From Paracoccaceae bacterium (GTDB taxonomy: Bacteria; Pseudomonadota; Alphaproteobacteria; Rhodobacterales; Rhodobacteraceae), in contig JABSSD010000204.1 of assembly GCA_013214575.1 (NCBI GenBank), positions 1-42,495 on the forward strand: DNA of 42,495 nucleotides, in the 5' to 3' direction. Below the pieces are notes generated by a model. The model did not search any database, had not been told where the DNA came from, and worked only from the letters and a program-made list of their open reading frames with translations. A program made the translations under genes and the position numbers. Shown piece by piece: positions 8,386-17,819 of the stretch. Position 1 is the stretch's first letter; every line of letters begins with the position of its first letter.

Positions 8386-8577
8386 AATGGTCACCTGTGC
8401 GGCAGCAACGCCGCCACAATAGGTTGCAGTTGCCCCCAGGCTAACACAGCCAGAGCCGCACCGACGTTGAGATGGCGCAACTCCGCATCTGACACCCGGC
8501 CTCGGGTCAGGTAAAAGCAGCTCTGGCCAATCGGGTTTTTCCTTGGCAAATTACCCCCCAACCGCTAGGGGCGCGAC

Positions 8578-9474
8578 ATGTTTGATACAGATTCCAATGC
8601 CATCCACCCGCTGTTTGCCGGGGCACCCTCAACCACCGGCTTTAATAAGCTGCGCAAGCGCATCGTGCGGCACACCCGCGAAGCGATTGAGCAATATGGC
8701 ATGATCGAACAGGGCGCCCGCGACCCCGGTGCCAAGCCGCAGAAATGGCTGGTCTGCCTGTCGGGCGGCAAGGACAGCTATACCCTGCTGGCGGTTCTTC
8801 ATGAGCTCAAGTGGCGTGGATTGCTGCCGGTCGATCTGCTGGCCTGCAATCTGGATCAGGGGCAACCGGGGTTTCCGGCCACCGTGCTGCCCGAATTTCT
8901 GGCCAGGATGGGCGTGCCGCACCGGATCGAATATCGCGACACCTACAGTGTGGTGATGGATAAGATCCCCGCCGGACGCACGTTTTGTTCGCTCTGCTCG
9001 CGCCTGCGACGTGGCAACCTGTACCGTGTTGCCCGCGAAGAGGGCTGCTCTGCCGTGGTCCTGGGCCACCACCGCGATGACATCCTTGAAACCTTCTTCA
9101 TGAACCTGTTCCACGGCGGCCGCCTGGCCACCATGCCGCCAAAGCTGGTCAATGAAGAGGGCGATCTGTTTGTTTACCGACCCTTGGCCCATGTGGCCGA
9201 GGCGGATTGCGACAAGTTCGCCCGCGCCATGAACTATCCAATCATCCCCTGTGATCTCTGTGGCAGTCAGGACGGATTGCAGCGCCAGCAGGTGAAACAG
9301 ATTCTCGACGGCTGGGAATCAAACAACCCCGGACGCCGTCAGGTGATGTTCCGGGCGCTGATGAATGCCCGTCCGTCACATCTGCTGGACCCCAATTTGT
9401 TCGATTTCCCGGGGCTGGAGCTGAAAAACACCACGCCTGACACAAAATCAGACGAAATTCCCGAGCTGCGTTAA
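8578..9474 (+). CDS. ttcA: tRNA 2-thiocytidine(32) synthetase TtcA
   Basis: A 298-residue ATP-dependent enzyme that puts sulfur on C32 of certain tRNAs. The PP-loop SGGKDS is at residues 62-67. The [4Fe-4S]-binding cysteines appear as [12 protein letters not shown] (C137, C140) and IPCDLCGS (C225, C228). [13 protein letters not shown] and [12 protein letters not shown] are further TtcA signatures. Monocistronic by position, with its promoter in the roughly 190-base divergent region shared with the cupredoxin gene. Confidence 0.95.
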   Translation: MFDTDSNAIHPLFAGAPSTTGFNKLRKRIVRHTREAIEQYGMIEQGARDPGAKPQKWLVCLSGGKDSYTLLAVLHELKWRGLLPVDLLACNLDQGQPGFPATVLPEFLARMGVPHRIEYRDTYSVVMDKIPAGRTFCSLCSRLRRGNLYRVAREEGCSAVVLGHHRDDILETFFMNLFHGGRLATMPPKLVNEEGDLFVYRPLAHVAEADCDKFARAMNYPIIPCDLCGSQDGLQRQQVKQILDGWESNNPGRRQVMFRALMNARPSHLLDPNLFDFPGLELKNTTPDTKSDEIPELR

Positions 9475-9544
9475 CCGACGAGTCAGACCCATAGGCCTAT
9501 TGTCAAAACAACGCGTCGTTTGCGTTTAGGCGAAAGGTCATTTC

Positions 9545-11089
9545 ATGCTCCATCCGAATTCAGGTCAGTTGATGCGAATTCGACGCAAAATCGTCCCGGT
9601 TTTGCTTGGCCCGCCAATGCTTGCCTTTCTGCCTGCAGTCACCCTCGCCACATTCTGGTTGGGTGGCGAAGTTGCCTTACTGACCGTTGCCCTGGGGCTG
9701 CCCTTGCTGTTTGCCGCCCTTGGCGTCTTTGGCGGCGCCAAAATATCCTATGTCCCACGCGACAGCGTCACCGGCATGCTGTTGCGTGAAGGGTTCGAAT
9801 TTGTGCTGGAACAGGTCCATGTTGAGACCGACGACACCAACCTGAGATCGGCAGTGATGGTGCTGGAAATCGACGATTACAAAGACCTTGTTTCCCGGCA
9901 CGGCCAGGCGGCCAGCGATTCCGTGGTGCAACGCTGCGGCGAAAGGATCATCGAGACCCTGCGGGACAAAGATACCGTCGCCCGCATTGGGGACAGTAAA
10001 TTCGCGATTTGCCTGACCCCGGTACAACAGCTCGACCTTGAGCTCACCGTTCAATTGGCCGGACGGTTGCAGACGGCACTGGAGGACCCAATCCCACTGG
10101 ACGGGGCGTCGATTTACCTCTCCTGTTCCATTGGCTTTTGCATGCGCAGCCGGGCGCCGGGGCATAGTCCGGCAGAGTGGTTCACCGCCGCAACCACCGC
10201 ACTGGGTGAGGCTCAGCATAATGGCCCCTCAGGCATCCGCGCCTATTCGGCTGATATTCACCGCCGCACCAAAGCCCGCAGTGATCTGCGCGAAGATGCG
10301 GCCGCCGCTTTGGAAGGCGGCCAGATCCAGCCCTGGTTTCAGCCTCAGATCTCGACGGACACCGGCAAGGTCAGCGGCTTTGAGGCGCTGGCGCGCTGGT
10401 CGCACCCGGTGCATGGCATGATTCCGCCCGCAACCTTCCTGCCCGCACTGGAAGAGGCCGGGCTGATGGAGCAACTCAGCCAGGTGATGCTGTATCACGC
10501 CCTGACCGCGCTCAAGGCCTGGGATGCTGCCGGCATCCAAGTGCCGACAGTTGGAGTGAATTTTGCGATGGCCGAGCTGAAAAACCCCGGTCTGGTGGAC
10601 CGTGTCAAATGGGAAATGGAACGGTTCGAACTGGCCCCTGACCGGCTGGCGGTTGAAATCCTTGAAACCGTGGTCAGCGATTCCCCCGATGACATCATCA
10701 CCCGCAATATAATTGGTCTCGGCGCGCTTGGCTGCCAGATTGATCTGGATGACTTTGGCACCGGCCATGCCTCCATTGCCTCGGTGCGCCGCTTCAATAT
10801 CTCCCGCATCAAGATCGACCGCTCCTTTGTGATGAAGGCCGATCGCGATCCCGAACAGCAAAAACTGATCGGCGCGATCCTGACCATGGCCGAACGGCTG
10901 GAGCTGGAAACCCTGGCCGAAGGGGTGGAAACCGTAGGCGAGCACGCCTTGCTGGCGCAGCTGGGTTGCGACCATGTTCAGGGCTTTGGCATTGGCCGCC
11001 CGATGCCGTTTGACCAGACCCTGGACTGGATCACCGCGCACCAGGCAAAGCTGCAGGATGCCCCGGTGATCGGCAAACTGCGTAGCTAA
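9545..11089 (+). CDS. EAL-domain c-di-GMP phosphodiesterase with degenerate GGDEF domain
   Basis: A 514-residue membrane protein with two N-terminal helices (about 15-35 and 43-64). A GGDEF-like domain (about 75-235) has its signature replaced by IGDSKF (149-153), so cyclase activity is not expected. The EAL domain (about 250-500) keeps every catalytic position I can identify: EAL (280-282), N339, E371, DDFGTG (402-407), K423, E459 and Q479. It should hydrolyse c-di-GMP, with the decayed GGDEF possibly acting as a GTP sensor. The input signal is unknown. Confidence 0.93.
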   Translation: MLHPNSGQLMRIRRKIVPVLLGPPMLAFLPAVTLATFWLGGEVALLTVALGLPLLFAALGVFGGAKISYVPRDSVTGMLLREGFEFVLEQVHVETDDTNLRSAVMVLEIDDYKDLVSRHGQAASDSVVQRCGERIIETLRDKDTVARIGDSKFAICLTPVQQLDLELTVQLAGRLQTALEDPIPLDGASIYLSCSIGFCMRSRAPGHSPAEWFTAATTALGEAQHNGPSGIRAYSADIHRRTKARSDLREDAAAALEGGQIQPWFQPQISTDTGKVSGFEALARWSHPVHGMIPPATFLPALEEAGLMEQLSQVMLYHALTALKAWDAAGIQVPTVGVNFAMAELKNPGLVDRVKWEMERFELAPDRLAVEILETVVSDSPDDIITRNIIGLGALGCQIDLDDFGTGHASIASVRRFNISRIKIDRSFVMKADRDPEQQKLIGAILTMAERLELETLAEGVETVGEHALLAQLGCDHVQGFGIGRPMPFDQTLDWITAHQAKLQDAPVIGKLRS

Positions 11090-11212
11090 TCGCGTTTGAA
11101 TCTCCCCATTGGGGCACAATGACGCCCCGATACCCCCGAATCTGCTTGACCTTTGGGGTGCATCTCTGTTGAACCACACCCTGTAATTCCATGTACAAGG
11201 TTGCAGTCCCAA

Positions 11213-13030
11213 ATGGACGATCAGAACAAGAATCTAATACTCGCAACTGTGCTCAGCTTCCTGGTGATCCTCGGTTGGTATTTCTTTTTTCCACCGCCAG
11301 AGCCGGTTCCTGCCATTGATCCCGTGGCCACCGAATCCCAGGCCGAGGGCAGCTTTGCCGGCGCCCCGGCGGTTGGTGGCACCGCAACGGCCGATGCCAC
11401 CGCGACCGCCCAGGCCGCCGAGGCCGAAGCCCCCAGCGCACCGCGTATCATCATCGACACCCCACGCCTGTCCGGCAGCATCTCGCTGCAGGGGGGCCGG
11501 ATCGACGATCTGTCGCTGAAAGATTACCACGTCTCGATCGAAGACGATGCCGCGATCGTCAAGATGCTGTCGCCAGTGGGCGAAGCCGGCGCCTATTACG
11601 CGCTCTATGGCTGGGCTCCGGGCTCCGGTCTGGCCGCCGATGACGTTCCCGGTGCCAACACCATCTGGCAGGCCCAGGGCGACCCCGTGCTGGCCCCTGA
11701 CTCGCCGGTCACCATGACCTGGGACAATGGCAGCGGTCTGACCTTCTCGCGCAGCATTGCCATTGACGAAGACTATATGTTCAGCGTCACCCAGTCGGTG
11801 ACCAACAACAGCAGCGCCCCGGTGGCTCTGGCCCCCTACGGCACCCTGGCCCGACATGGCGAGCCTGCGGATCTGAAGAACTTCTTCATCCTGCACGAAG
11901 GCGCCATCAGCATGACCGATGGCACCCTGAGCGAAACCAAATACAGCAACATGCCCGACCTTGACGTCAACCCGCGCGAGGGCGTACCGGCCGAGGTGTT
12001 CCAGGTCGAGGCCAATGGCTGGGTCGGCTTCACCGATCACTATTGGATGTCGACGCTGATCCCGGCCAGCGGCCAGGCTTTCCGCTCGATCGCCAAATAC
12101 GACGAGCGTCGCGATATCTACCAAACCGACATTGTGCTGCCGACGATGACCGTTGCCGCTGGCCAGACCTCCGAAGTCACCAGCCAGCTGTTTGCCGGGG
12201 CCAAGGAATGGGCCACCATCCGCGCCTATGAGGCAGACGGTGTGGCTGGCTACATCAACAGTATCGACTGGGGCTGGTTCTTCTTCCTGACCAAGCCGAT
12301 CTTCTGGCTGCTGCACAATCTCAACCAGATCATTGGCAACATGGGCGTCTCGATCATCGTCCTGACCCTGATCATCAAGGCAATGCTGTTCCCTCTGGCC
12401 TACAAATCCTACGTCTCGATGGCCAAGATGAAGGAATTGCAACCACAGATGGAAGAGCTGAAGAAAAAGGCCGGCGACGACCGTCAAGCAGTCCAGAAGG
12501 GCATGATGGAGCTGTACAAGAAGGAAAAGGTGAACCCCGCCGCGGGTTGTTTGCCGATCGTGATGCAGATCCCGATCTTCTTCTCGCTGTACAAGGTGAT
12601 CTTTGTAACGTTTGAGCTGCGTCAGGCGCCGTTCTTTGGTCCGTTCCAGGATCTCAGCATGCCGGACCCGACCTCGATCATGAACTTCTATGGTCTGCTT
12701 CCATGGGGGGCGCCGGATCCCGGAACTCTGATGGCCACCGTGCTGATCGGTATTCTGCCGCTGTTGCTGGGTGTTTCGATGTTCCTGCAACAAAAGCTGA
12801 ACCCGGCACCGACCGATCCGACACAGCAGATGATCTTTGCCTGGATGCCCTGGGTGTTCATGTTCATGCTGGGCGGCTTTGCCTCGGGGCTGGTGGTCTA
12901 CTGGATTGCCAACAACACGATCACCTTTACCCAGCAGTATCTGATCATGCGCAGTCAGGGCTACACGCCTGACATATTCGGCAATATCAAATCCGGCTTC
13001 AAGAAAACGCCAAAGACGGATAAAAAATGA
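11213..13030 (+). CDS. yidC: Membrane protein insertase YidC
   Basis: 605 residues. N-terminal helix (about 7-26, ending GWYFFF), then an Ala-rich linker and a large periplasmic P1 beta domain (about 70-350). The conserved insertase core follows, with helices separated by the positively charged cytoplasmic hairpin MAKMKELQPQMEELKKKAGD and the motif NPAAGCLPIVMQIPIFFSLY. ATG at 11213 is used, because the MDDQNKNL start is the family norm and the open frame before it is not conserved. It overlaps the MOSC gene by four bases. Confidence 0.97.
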   Translation: MDDQNKNLILATVLSFLVILGWYFFFPPPEPVPAIDPVATESQAEGSFAGAPAVGGTATADATATAQAAEAEAPSAPRIIIDTPRLSGSISLQGGRIDDLSLKDYHVSIEDDAAIVKMLSPVGEAGAYYALYGWAPGSGLAADDVPGANTIWQAQGDPVLAPDSPVTMTWDNGSGLTFSRSIAIDEDYMFSVTQSVTNNSSAPVALAPYGTLARHGEPADLKNFFILHEGAISMTDGTLSETKYSNMPDLDVNPREGVPAEVFQVEANGWVGFTDHYWMSTLIPASGQAFRSIAKYDERRDIYQTDIVLPTMTVAAGQTSEVTSQLFAGAKEWATIRAYEADGVAGYINSIDWGWFFFLTKPIFWLLHNLNQIIGNMGVSIIVLTLIIKAMLFPLAYKSYVSMAKMKELQPQMEELKKKAGDDRQAVQKGMMELYKKEKVNPAAGCLPIVMQIPIFFSLYKVIFVTFELRQAPFFGPFQDLSMPDPTSIMNFYGLLPWGAPDPGTLMATVLIGILPLLLGVSMFLQQKLNPAPTDPTQQMIFAWMPWVFMFMLGGFASGLVVYWIANNTITFTQQYLIMRSQGYTPDIFGNIKSGFKKTPKTDKK

Positions 13031-13779
13031 CAAACCAAGTGACTGACATCTGGCGGCACCCGATCAAATCACATGGTCGGGAGCCGCTGGACAGCGTTAC
13101 CTTGATCGCCGGGCACACCATGCCCGGCGATCGTGTTTGGGCGGTGGCGCATGAGGCCTCCAAGGCGGACACCACCAAATGGGTGCCCTGCGCCAATTTC
13201 AGCCGTGGCTCCAAGGCGCCAGAGCTGATGGCGATCAACGCCCAGTTGGACGAGGCCACTGGCAGCGTCACCCTGCGCCACCCCAGCCGCCCGGATCTGA
13301 CGTTCTCGCCCGGGTCGGCAGAGGATCTGCCCGGGTTTCTGGACTGGGTGAAACCTCTGATGCCCACCAACCGCGCCGCATCAGCCCGGATCATTCGGGT
13401 GCCCGACCGTGGCATGACCGATACCGACTACCCCTCGGTGACCCTGTGCAACTGGGCGTCTCACCGGGCCGTGGAAACCGCGATGGGCCATGATTTGTCG
13501 CCGCTGCGCTGGCGCGGCAATATCTGGTTTGACCTGGGCACCGCCTGGGCGGAACATGATTGGATTGACCGCAGGGTGCAAATCGGCGAAGCGGTGTTCA
13601 AGATTCGTGAGCGAGTCGTGCGCTGTCTGGCGACGACCGCCAATCCCAAAACCGGCGTACGTGACGCCGATACACTTAAGGTTCTGAAAGACACCTGGGG
13701 CCATCAGGATTTCTCGGTCTATGCCGAAGTGATCCGGGGCGGTGCAATCAAAACCGGCGACGCAGTAAAGGTGCTCTGA
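13027..13779 (+). CDS. MOSC domain-containing protein
   Basis: A 250-residue protein with an N-terminal MOSC_N-type beta-barrel region (TDIWRHPIKSHGREPLDSV) and a C-terminal MOSC domain whose conserved cysteine is in RVVRCLATTANPKTG. MOSC proteins carry molybdenum cofactor or sulfur for transfer or reduction. The start overlaps the yidC stop (ATGA) and its stop overlaps the engB start (TGATG), so the three are translationally coupled. The specific substrate is unknown. Confidence 0.9.
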   Translation: MTNQVTDIWRHPIKSHGREPLDSVTLIAGHTMPGDRVWAVAHEASKADTTKWVPCANFSRGSKAPELMAINAQLDEATGSVTLRHPSRPDLTFSPGSAEDLPGFLDWVKPLMPTNRAASARIIRVPDRGMTDTDYPSVTLCNWASHRAVETAMGHDLSPLRWRGNIWFDLGTAWAEHDWIDRRVQIGEAVFKIRERVVRCLATTANPKTGVRDADTLKVLKDTWGHQDFSVYAEVIRGGAIKTGDAVKVL

Positions 13780-14429
13780 TGCAAATTCAATTTACCCTGG
13801 CCGAAACGCCAGACGACATCACAACTGAAAAGGGCCGCAAGCTGTTTGCCGGCGAGTCCGAGTTTGTCAAAGGTGTGGTGGCGATGTCCGGCCTGCCGCC
13901 TGCCGACCGTATGGAGGTCTGCTTTGCCGGCCGCTCCAATGTGGGCAAGTCCAGCCTGATCAACGCGCTGACTGGCACCAAAGGTCTGGCACGGGCATCG
14001 AACACCCCGGGCCGCACCCAGGAGATCAACTATTTCACCCAAGGCCCCGATCACTATCTGGTCGACCTTCCCGGCTATGGCTATGCCAACGCGCCGCTGC
14101 CGGTGGTGGAAAAATGGCAGCGCCTGCTGAAACAGTATCTGTCCGGCCGCCAGACCCTGCGCCGGGCCTTTGTGCTGATTGATGCGCGCCACGGGATGAA
14201 ACCGGTGGACGAGGAAATCATGTCGCTGCTCGACAGTTCCGCGGTGACGTTTCAGTGCGTGCTGACCAAGGTCGACAAGGTCAAGGACAAGGATCTCGAT
14301 GCGATGCTGGATCAGGTGCGCAGCAAACTGGCGACCCACCCGGCGGCCTATCCTGAAATGGTGCTGACCTCCTCCGAAAAAGGCGATGGCATTGCCACCC
14401 TGCGCTCGATCATCGTGGGATTGGTCTAA
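13779..14429 (+). CDS. engB: Ribosome biogenesis GTP-binding protein YihA/YsxC (EngB)
   Basis: A 216-residue GTPase required for 50S subunit assembly. G1 is GRSNVGKSS (51-59), G2 is in NTPGRTQEINYF, G3 is DLPGYGYA, G4 is TKVDK, and a serine-rich SSEKGDG supplies G5. Last gene of the yidC-MOSC-engB unit, closed by the strong hairpin downstream. Confidence 0.96.
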   Translation: MQIQFTLAETPDDITTEKGRKLFAGESEFVKGVVAMSGLPPADRMEVCFAGRSNVGKSSLINALTGTKGLARASNTPGRTQEINYFTQGPDHYLVDLPGYGYANAPLPVVEKWQRLLKQYLSGRQTLRRAFVLIDARHGMKPVDEEIMSLLDSSAVTFQCVLTKVDKVKDKDLDAMLDQVRSKLATHPAAYPEMVLTSSEKGDGIATLRSIIVGLV

Positions 14430-14491
14430 GCAGAGACACTCTGGCCATCATATCGGTAACTGGTCACGCCGTTGGCCGTGAAACCAGCCAA

Positions 14492-14533
14492 GCAAAAGGG
14501 GCCCCACCTGAACCAAGGTGGGGCCCCTTTTGC
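14492..14533. terminator. Bidirectional intrinsic terminator after engB and the SDR gene
   Basis: Arms gcaaaaggggccccacct and aggtggggccccttttgc enclose a short loop. The stem is flanked by A and T runs on both sides, so it can stop transcription from engB on the plus strand and from the SDR gene on the minus strand. Confidence 0.92.
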
Positions 14534-14556
14534 ATCGTCATCACAGCTGAACAGCG

Positions 14557-15285
14557 TCAGACGTGCTGGGCGCCGTTGACCTCAATCTCGGCCCCCGAGA
14601 TATAGGAGCTGTCCTGCGAACACAGGAAGAAGATCGCGGCGGCCACTTCTTCGGGCTGCCCCAAACGCTGCATCGGCAGCTTGGCAACGATCTTATCCGT
14701 ACCGGGCGACAGAATCGCCGTTTCCACCTCTCCCGGCGCAATGGCGTTGACCCGCACCCCCAATGGGCCAAAGTCATGCGCCATTTCCCGCGTCAGCGCC
14801 GCCAGGGCGGCCTTGGAGGTGGCATAAGCGGCGCCCGCAAAGGGATGCACCCGGCTGCCCGCAATTGACGTTACATTGACGACTGAGCCCTTGGCGGCCG
14901 CCAGCTCGTCCTTCAACCCACGCGCCAGCACCACCGGAGCAAAGAAATTGACGTGGAACACCTTCCCCCAGTCCATCAGATCGGTGTCCAGGGTGCTCAA
15001 CCGCTCGCCATTTGGGCCCTTGGGGGAAATCCCGGCGTTGTTCACCAATGCATCCAGCTTCCCGTCCAACAGCTCCTGAATCACTCCCACGGCATTGATG
15101 GTGCCTGCCGGATCGCCCAGATCGACCTGCACGTGATTTTCCTGGCCACCGCCCCAGGGGCATTCTTTGGGAAACGGATGGCGTGAGCAGGTAATCACCC
15201 GCCAGCCTTCGCTGTTAAATCGACGCACGGTGGCATGACCGATGCCACGGCTGGCCCCTGTCAGCAGCATTGTCTTCTGGCGCAT
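14557..15285 (-). CDS. SDR family NAD(P)-dependent oxidoreductase
   Basis: 242 residues of the classical short-chain dehydrogenase family. Cofactor motif TGASRGIG (9-16), structural NNAG (82-85), catalytic Ser140 and Tyr154-x3-Lys158 (YATSK) are all present, as is the C-terminal SSYISGAEIEVNGA typical of FabG-like members. Substrate cannot be told from sequence. It is divergent from argB and convergent with engB. Confidence 0.93.
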   Translation of the reverse strand: MRQKTMLLTGASRGIGHATVRRFNSEGWRVITCSRHPFPKECPWGGGQENHVQVDLGDPAGTINAVGVIQELLDGKLDALVNNAGISPKGPNGERLSTLDTDLMDWGKVFHVNFFAPVVLARGLKDELAAAKGSVVNVTSIAGSRVHPFAGAAYATSKAALAALTREMAHDFGPLGVRVNAIAPGEVETAILSPGTDKIVAKLPMQRLGQPEEVAAAIFFLCSQDSSYISGAEIEVNGAQHV

Positions 15286-15404
15286 TTTCCGGTCCTCACC
15301 TTTGATCGTGCTGGCGACCCTACCACCACAGCCCCCAGCTGCAACGCAACACTTGGCACTGCAGCCAGAACCGCGTAACAGATGCGGTCAAAGGGACCCC
15401 AGCG

Positions 15405-16268
15405 ATGAAGAAACAGAAAATGAACCGCGATTGGATTGCCACTGCCGCCACCCTGTCCAGCGCGCTGCCGTATCTGCAGCGCTATGATGGCGCCATTGTG
15501 GTGATCAAGCTGGGCGGCCACGCCATGGGCAGCGACGAGGCGATGGAGATCTTTGCCCGCGATATCGTGCTGATGCAGCAGGTCGGTGTGAACCCGGTGA
15601 TCGTCCATGGCGGTGGCCCGATGATCAATGCGATGCTGAAACGGCTGAATATTCAATCCGAATTCGTTGACGGCAAACGGGTCACCGATCAGGCCACCGT
15701 CGAGGTGGTCGAGATGGTGCTCTCCGGTCTGGTCAACAAGCGCATCGTTCAGGCCATCAACGCCCAGGGCGGCAATGCGGTGGGCCTGTCCGGCAAAGAC
15801 GCCAACCTGATCACCTGTGACCAAACCAACCCGGATCTTGGCTTTGTTGGCACCCCTGCCGAGATCGACCCGACCCTGCTGCACAATCTCTTTGCCAATG
15901 ACATGATCCCGGTGATTGCTCCTTTGGGCGTCGGCCGCAACGGCGAGACCTTTAACATCAATGGCGACACTGCCGCCGGCGCCATTGCTGCCGCGCTCAA
16001 GGCCGACCGGTTGCTGCTGCTGACCGATGTCTCCGGCGTCAAGGATGACAGCGGCGAAGTGGTGACCGAGCTGAAGGCCGGACAAATTCGTCAGATGACC
16101 CGGGACGGGGTGATTGCCGGCGGCATGATTCCCAAAACCGAAACCGCACTGGAGGCCATCGACGGCGGCGTGCGGGCGGTGGTCATTCTGGACGGGCGGG
16201 CGCCCAATGCGGTGCTGCTGGAACTGTTCACCGAACACGGTGCCGGGTCGCTGATCCGCCCCGACTAA
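15405..16268 (+). CDS. argB: Acetylglutamate kinase
   Basis: 287 residues; phosphorylates N-acetylglutamate in arginine biosynthesis. Family motifs [10 protein letters not shown] near the N-terminus, [11 protein letters not shown] for substrate binding, LLLTDVSGV and [11 protein letters not shown] are present. AAAGGGA eight bases before ATG 15405 supports this start; a second ATG at 15420 is possible. The arginine feedback region at the N-terminus ([20 protein letters not shown]) is retained. Confidence 0.97.
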   Translation: MKKQKMNRDWIATAATLSSALPYLQRYDGAIVVIKLGGHAMGSDEAMEIFARDIVLMQQVGVNPVIVHGGGPMINAMLKRLNIQSEFVDGKRVTDQATVEVVEMVLSGLVNKRIVQAINAQGGNAVGLSGKDANLITCDQTNPDLGFVGTPAEIDPTLLHNLFANDMIPVIAPLGVGRNGETFNINGDTAAGAIAAALKADRLLLLTDVSGVKDDSGEVVTELKAGQIRQMTRDGVIAGGMIPKTETALEAIDGGVRAVVILDGRAPNAVLLELFTEHGAGSLIRPD

Positions 16269-16276
16269 ATTGCTTT

Positions 16277-16295
16277 GGCGGGTCAAAAGCCCGCC
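16277..16295 (+). terminator. Small stem-loop after argB
   Basis: ggcggg and cccgcc around a 7-base loop, 9 bases after the argB stop. No T run follows directly, so it is a weak candidate for termination or 3'-end protection. Confidence 0.35.
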
Positions 16296-16350
16296 ATCTG
16301 CCGCCTTTTGACAACAACGTGTCTGCAGCGGGCTTGCGTTTTACTTTTAC

Positions 16351-17163
16351 ATGCGCATTTCTGAATACATGGAACATGAAACCACCCTCCGCCTTACCGT
16401 TTTTCTGGGGCTGTTTGCCCTGTTTGCCGTGGCTGAGCAGCTGGCCCCCCGCAGGCCACGCCAGTTGCCGCGCCAGGGGCGCTGGCTGACCAATCTGATG
16501 ATCACTGTCGTCAACACTTTGACCCTGCGGGCGCTGGCTATCGGATTGCCCTTGCTGGCGGTCGGCGCCGCGATGTCCGCCCAGAGCCAGGGATGGGGCC
16601 TGTTCAACATGGTGGCGCTGCCACAGGCGCTTGAGGTGGCTCTGGCGATCCTCATCCTGGACCTGGCGATCTGGCTGCAGCATCTGATCACCCACAAAAT
16701 TCCGCTGCTGTGGCGGCTGCACCGGGTGCATCACGCGGACCGGGATATGGACGTGACCACCGCCCTGCGCTTTCACCCGGTGGAAATAGCCCTGTCCATG
16801 CTGCTGAAGATCGGGCTTATCTACGGGCTGGGACCCTCGGCCGTTGCGGTGGTGCTGTTTGAGATCATGCTGAACGGAACCGCGATGTTCAACCACTCCA
16901 ACCTCCGCCTGCCGCTGCCGCTTGATCGAATAGTACGGCGGTTTCTGGTCACCCCGGACATGCACCGGGTGCACCACTCGACTCTGCGCGCCGAGCACGA
17001 CAGCAATTATGGCTTTGCGCTGTCGATCTGGGATCGCCTGTTCGGCACCTATATCGCCCAGCCCGCCAAGGGCCATATCCAGATGACTGTTGGCCTGCAA
17101 TGGCAGGACGACCGCCCGGCCCAGCTGGGCTGGAGCCTGCTGCTGCCGTTCAAACGCAAATGA
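16351..17163 (+). CDS. Sterol desaturase/fatty acid hydroxylase family membrane protein
   Basis: 270 residues with several hydrophobic helices and the three di-iron histidine clusters of the superfamily: HLITH (111-115), HRVHH (124-128) and HRVHH (205-209). NHSNLRLPLP follows the membrane hairpin as in related hydroxylases. The likely reaction is O2-dependent hydroxylation of a lipid acyl or isoprenoid chain; the substrate is unknown. Its stop overlaps the start of the ferredoxin-like gene. A start at 16369 (second ATG) is possible. Confidence 0.9.
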   Translation: MRISEYMEHETTLRLTVFLGLFALFAVAEQLAPRRPRQLPRQGRWLTNLMITVVNTLTLRALAIGLPLLAVGAAMSAQSQGWGLFNMVALPQALEVALAILILDLAIWLQHLITHKIPLLWRLHRVHHADRDMDVTTALRFHPVEIALSMLLKIGLIYGLGPSAVAVVLFEIMLNGTAMFNHSNLRLPLPLDRIVRRFLVTPDMHRVHHSTLRAEHDSNYGFALSIWDRLFGTYIAQPAKGHIQMTVGLQWQDDRPAQLGWSLLLPFKRK

Positions 17164-17819
17164 CCTATGACCAGCTGGCCACCGAGGTTCAGGCACAGGG
17201 GCTGGAGATCCAGGGCAGCCTGCACCCGCGCCACTCCCCGGTCGCCGAGCTGGTGGGCGGCAGCTTGATCCTGCTGGGCACCGCCGGTGCCTTCTGGCCC
17301 GCCTTCACGGCCTCACCCGAGCATCTCGATGGCAACCCCGATCCGGTGGATCGCTGGTCGCTGCGGGTGATCGGCCGCCTGGCGCAGCGATTCGTTGCCA
17401 GCGCCCATTTTCCCTTTGGCGGACCGCCCTACACCCCCTTTGTCAATTGGGCCCTGGCCTCTGGCCAGGCCTTTACCTCGCCCTCGCAGATGATGGTGCA
17501 GGATCAGGTGGGGCTGATGATCTCTTTTCGGGGGGCGCTGCACTTTGCCGAGGAAATCGACATTCCGCCACCTCTGCGTGGCCCGTCACCCTGCGATACC
17601 TGCGCCTACAAACCTTGTCTAACCGCGTGCCCTGTCAGCGCTTTTGTCGATGGAGAGCCCTATCAATTACAGGCCTGCCACCAGCATCTGGACCGCGCCG
17701 AGGGCGCAACCTGCAGGACGCAAGGCTGCCTGGCAAGGCGCGCTTGTCCGCTCAGTTTGGGCGCAAATCGAGATTTTTTGCAATCCTCGCATCATATGCG
17801 CTATTTTCATAGCATATGA
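17160..17819 (+). CDS. Ferredoxin-like 4Fe-4S dicluster protein
   Basis: 219 residues. The N-terminal 140 residues are a globular region without a recognised motif, and the C-terminal part has eight cysteines: C145xxC148xxxxC153xxxC157P and C173, C185, C190, C196 (ending RACPLS). The pattern suggests two iron-sulfur clusters and an electron-transfer role. The start overlaps the hydroxylase stop and its own stop overlaps the phosphatase start (ATGA at both). The coupling suggests it may feed electrons to the upstream di-iron enzyme, an inference from position only. Confidence 0.8.
   Translation: MTYDQLATEVQAQGLEIQGSLHPRHSPVAELVGGSLILLGTAGAFWPAFTASPEHLDGNPDPVDRWSLRVIGRLAQRFVASAHFPFGGPPYTPFVNWALASGQAFTSPSQMMVQDQVGLMISFRGALHFAEEIDIPPPLRGPSPCDTCAYKPCLTACPVSAFVDGEPYQLQACHQHLDRAEGATCRTQGCLARRACPLSLGANRDFLQSSHHMRYFHSI

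Noticed and set aside
11234-13033. 599-codon open frame antisense to yidC
   Set aside because: Its translation has no family features and is rich in H, Q, R and G, as expected for the reverse frame of a GC-rich gene; yidC on the other strand is unambiguous.
16308-16313. Perfect TTGACA before the fatty acid hydroxylase gene as a promoter
   Set aside because: No -10-like sequence at 16-18 bases; not strong enough to list.
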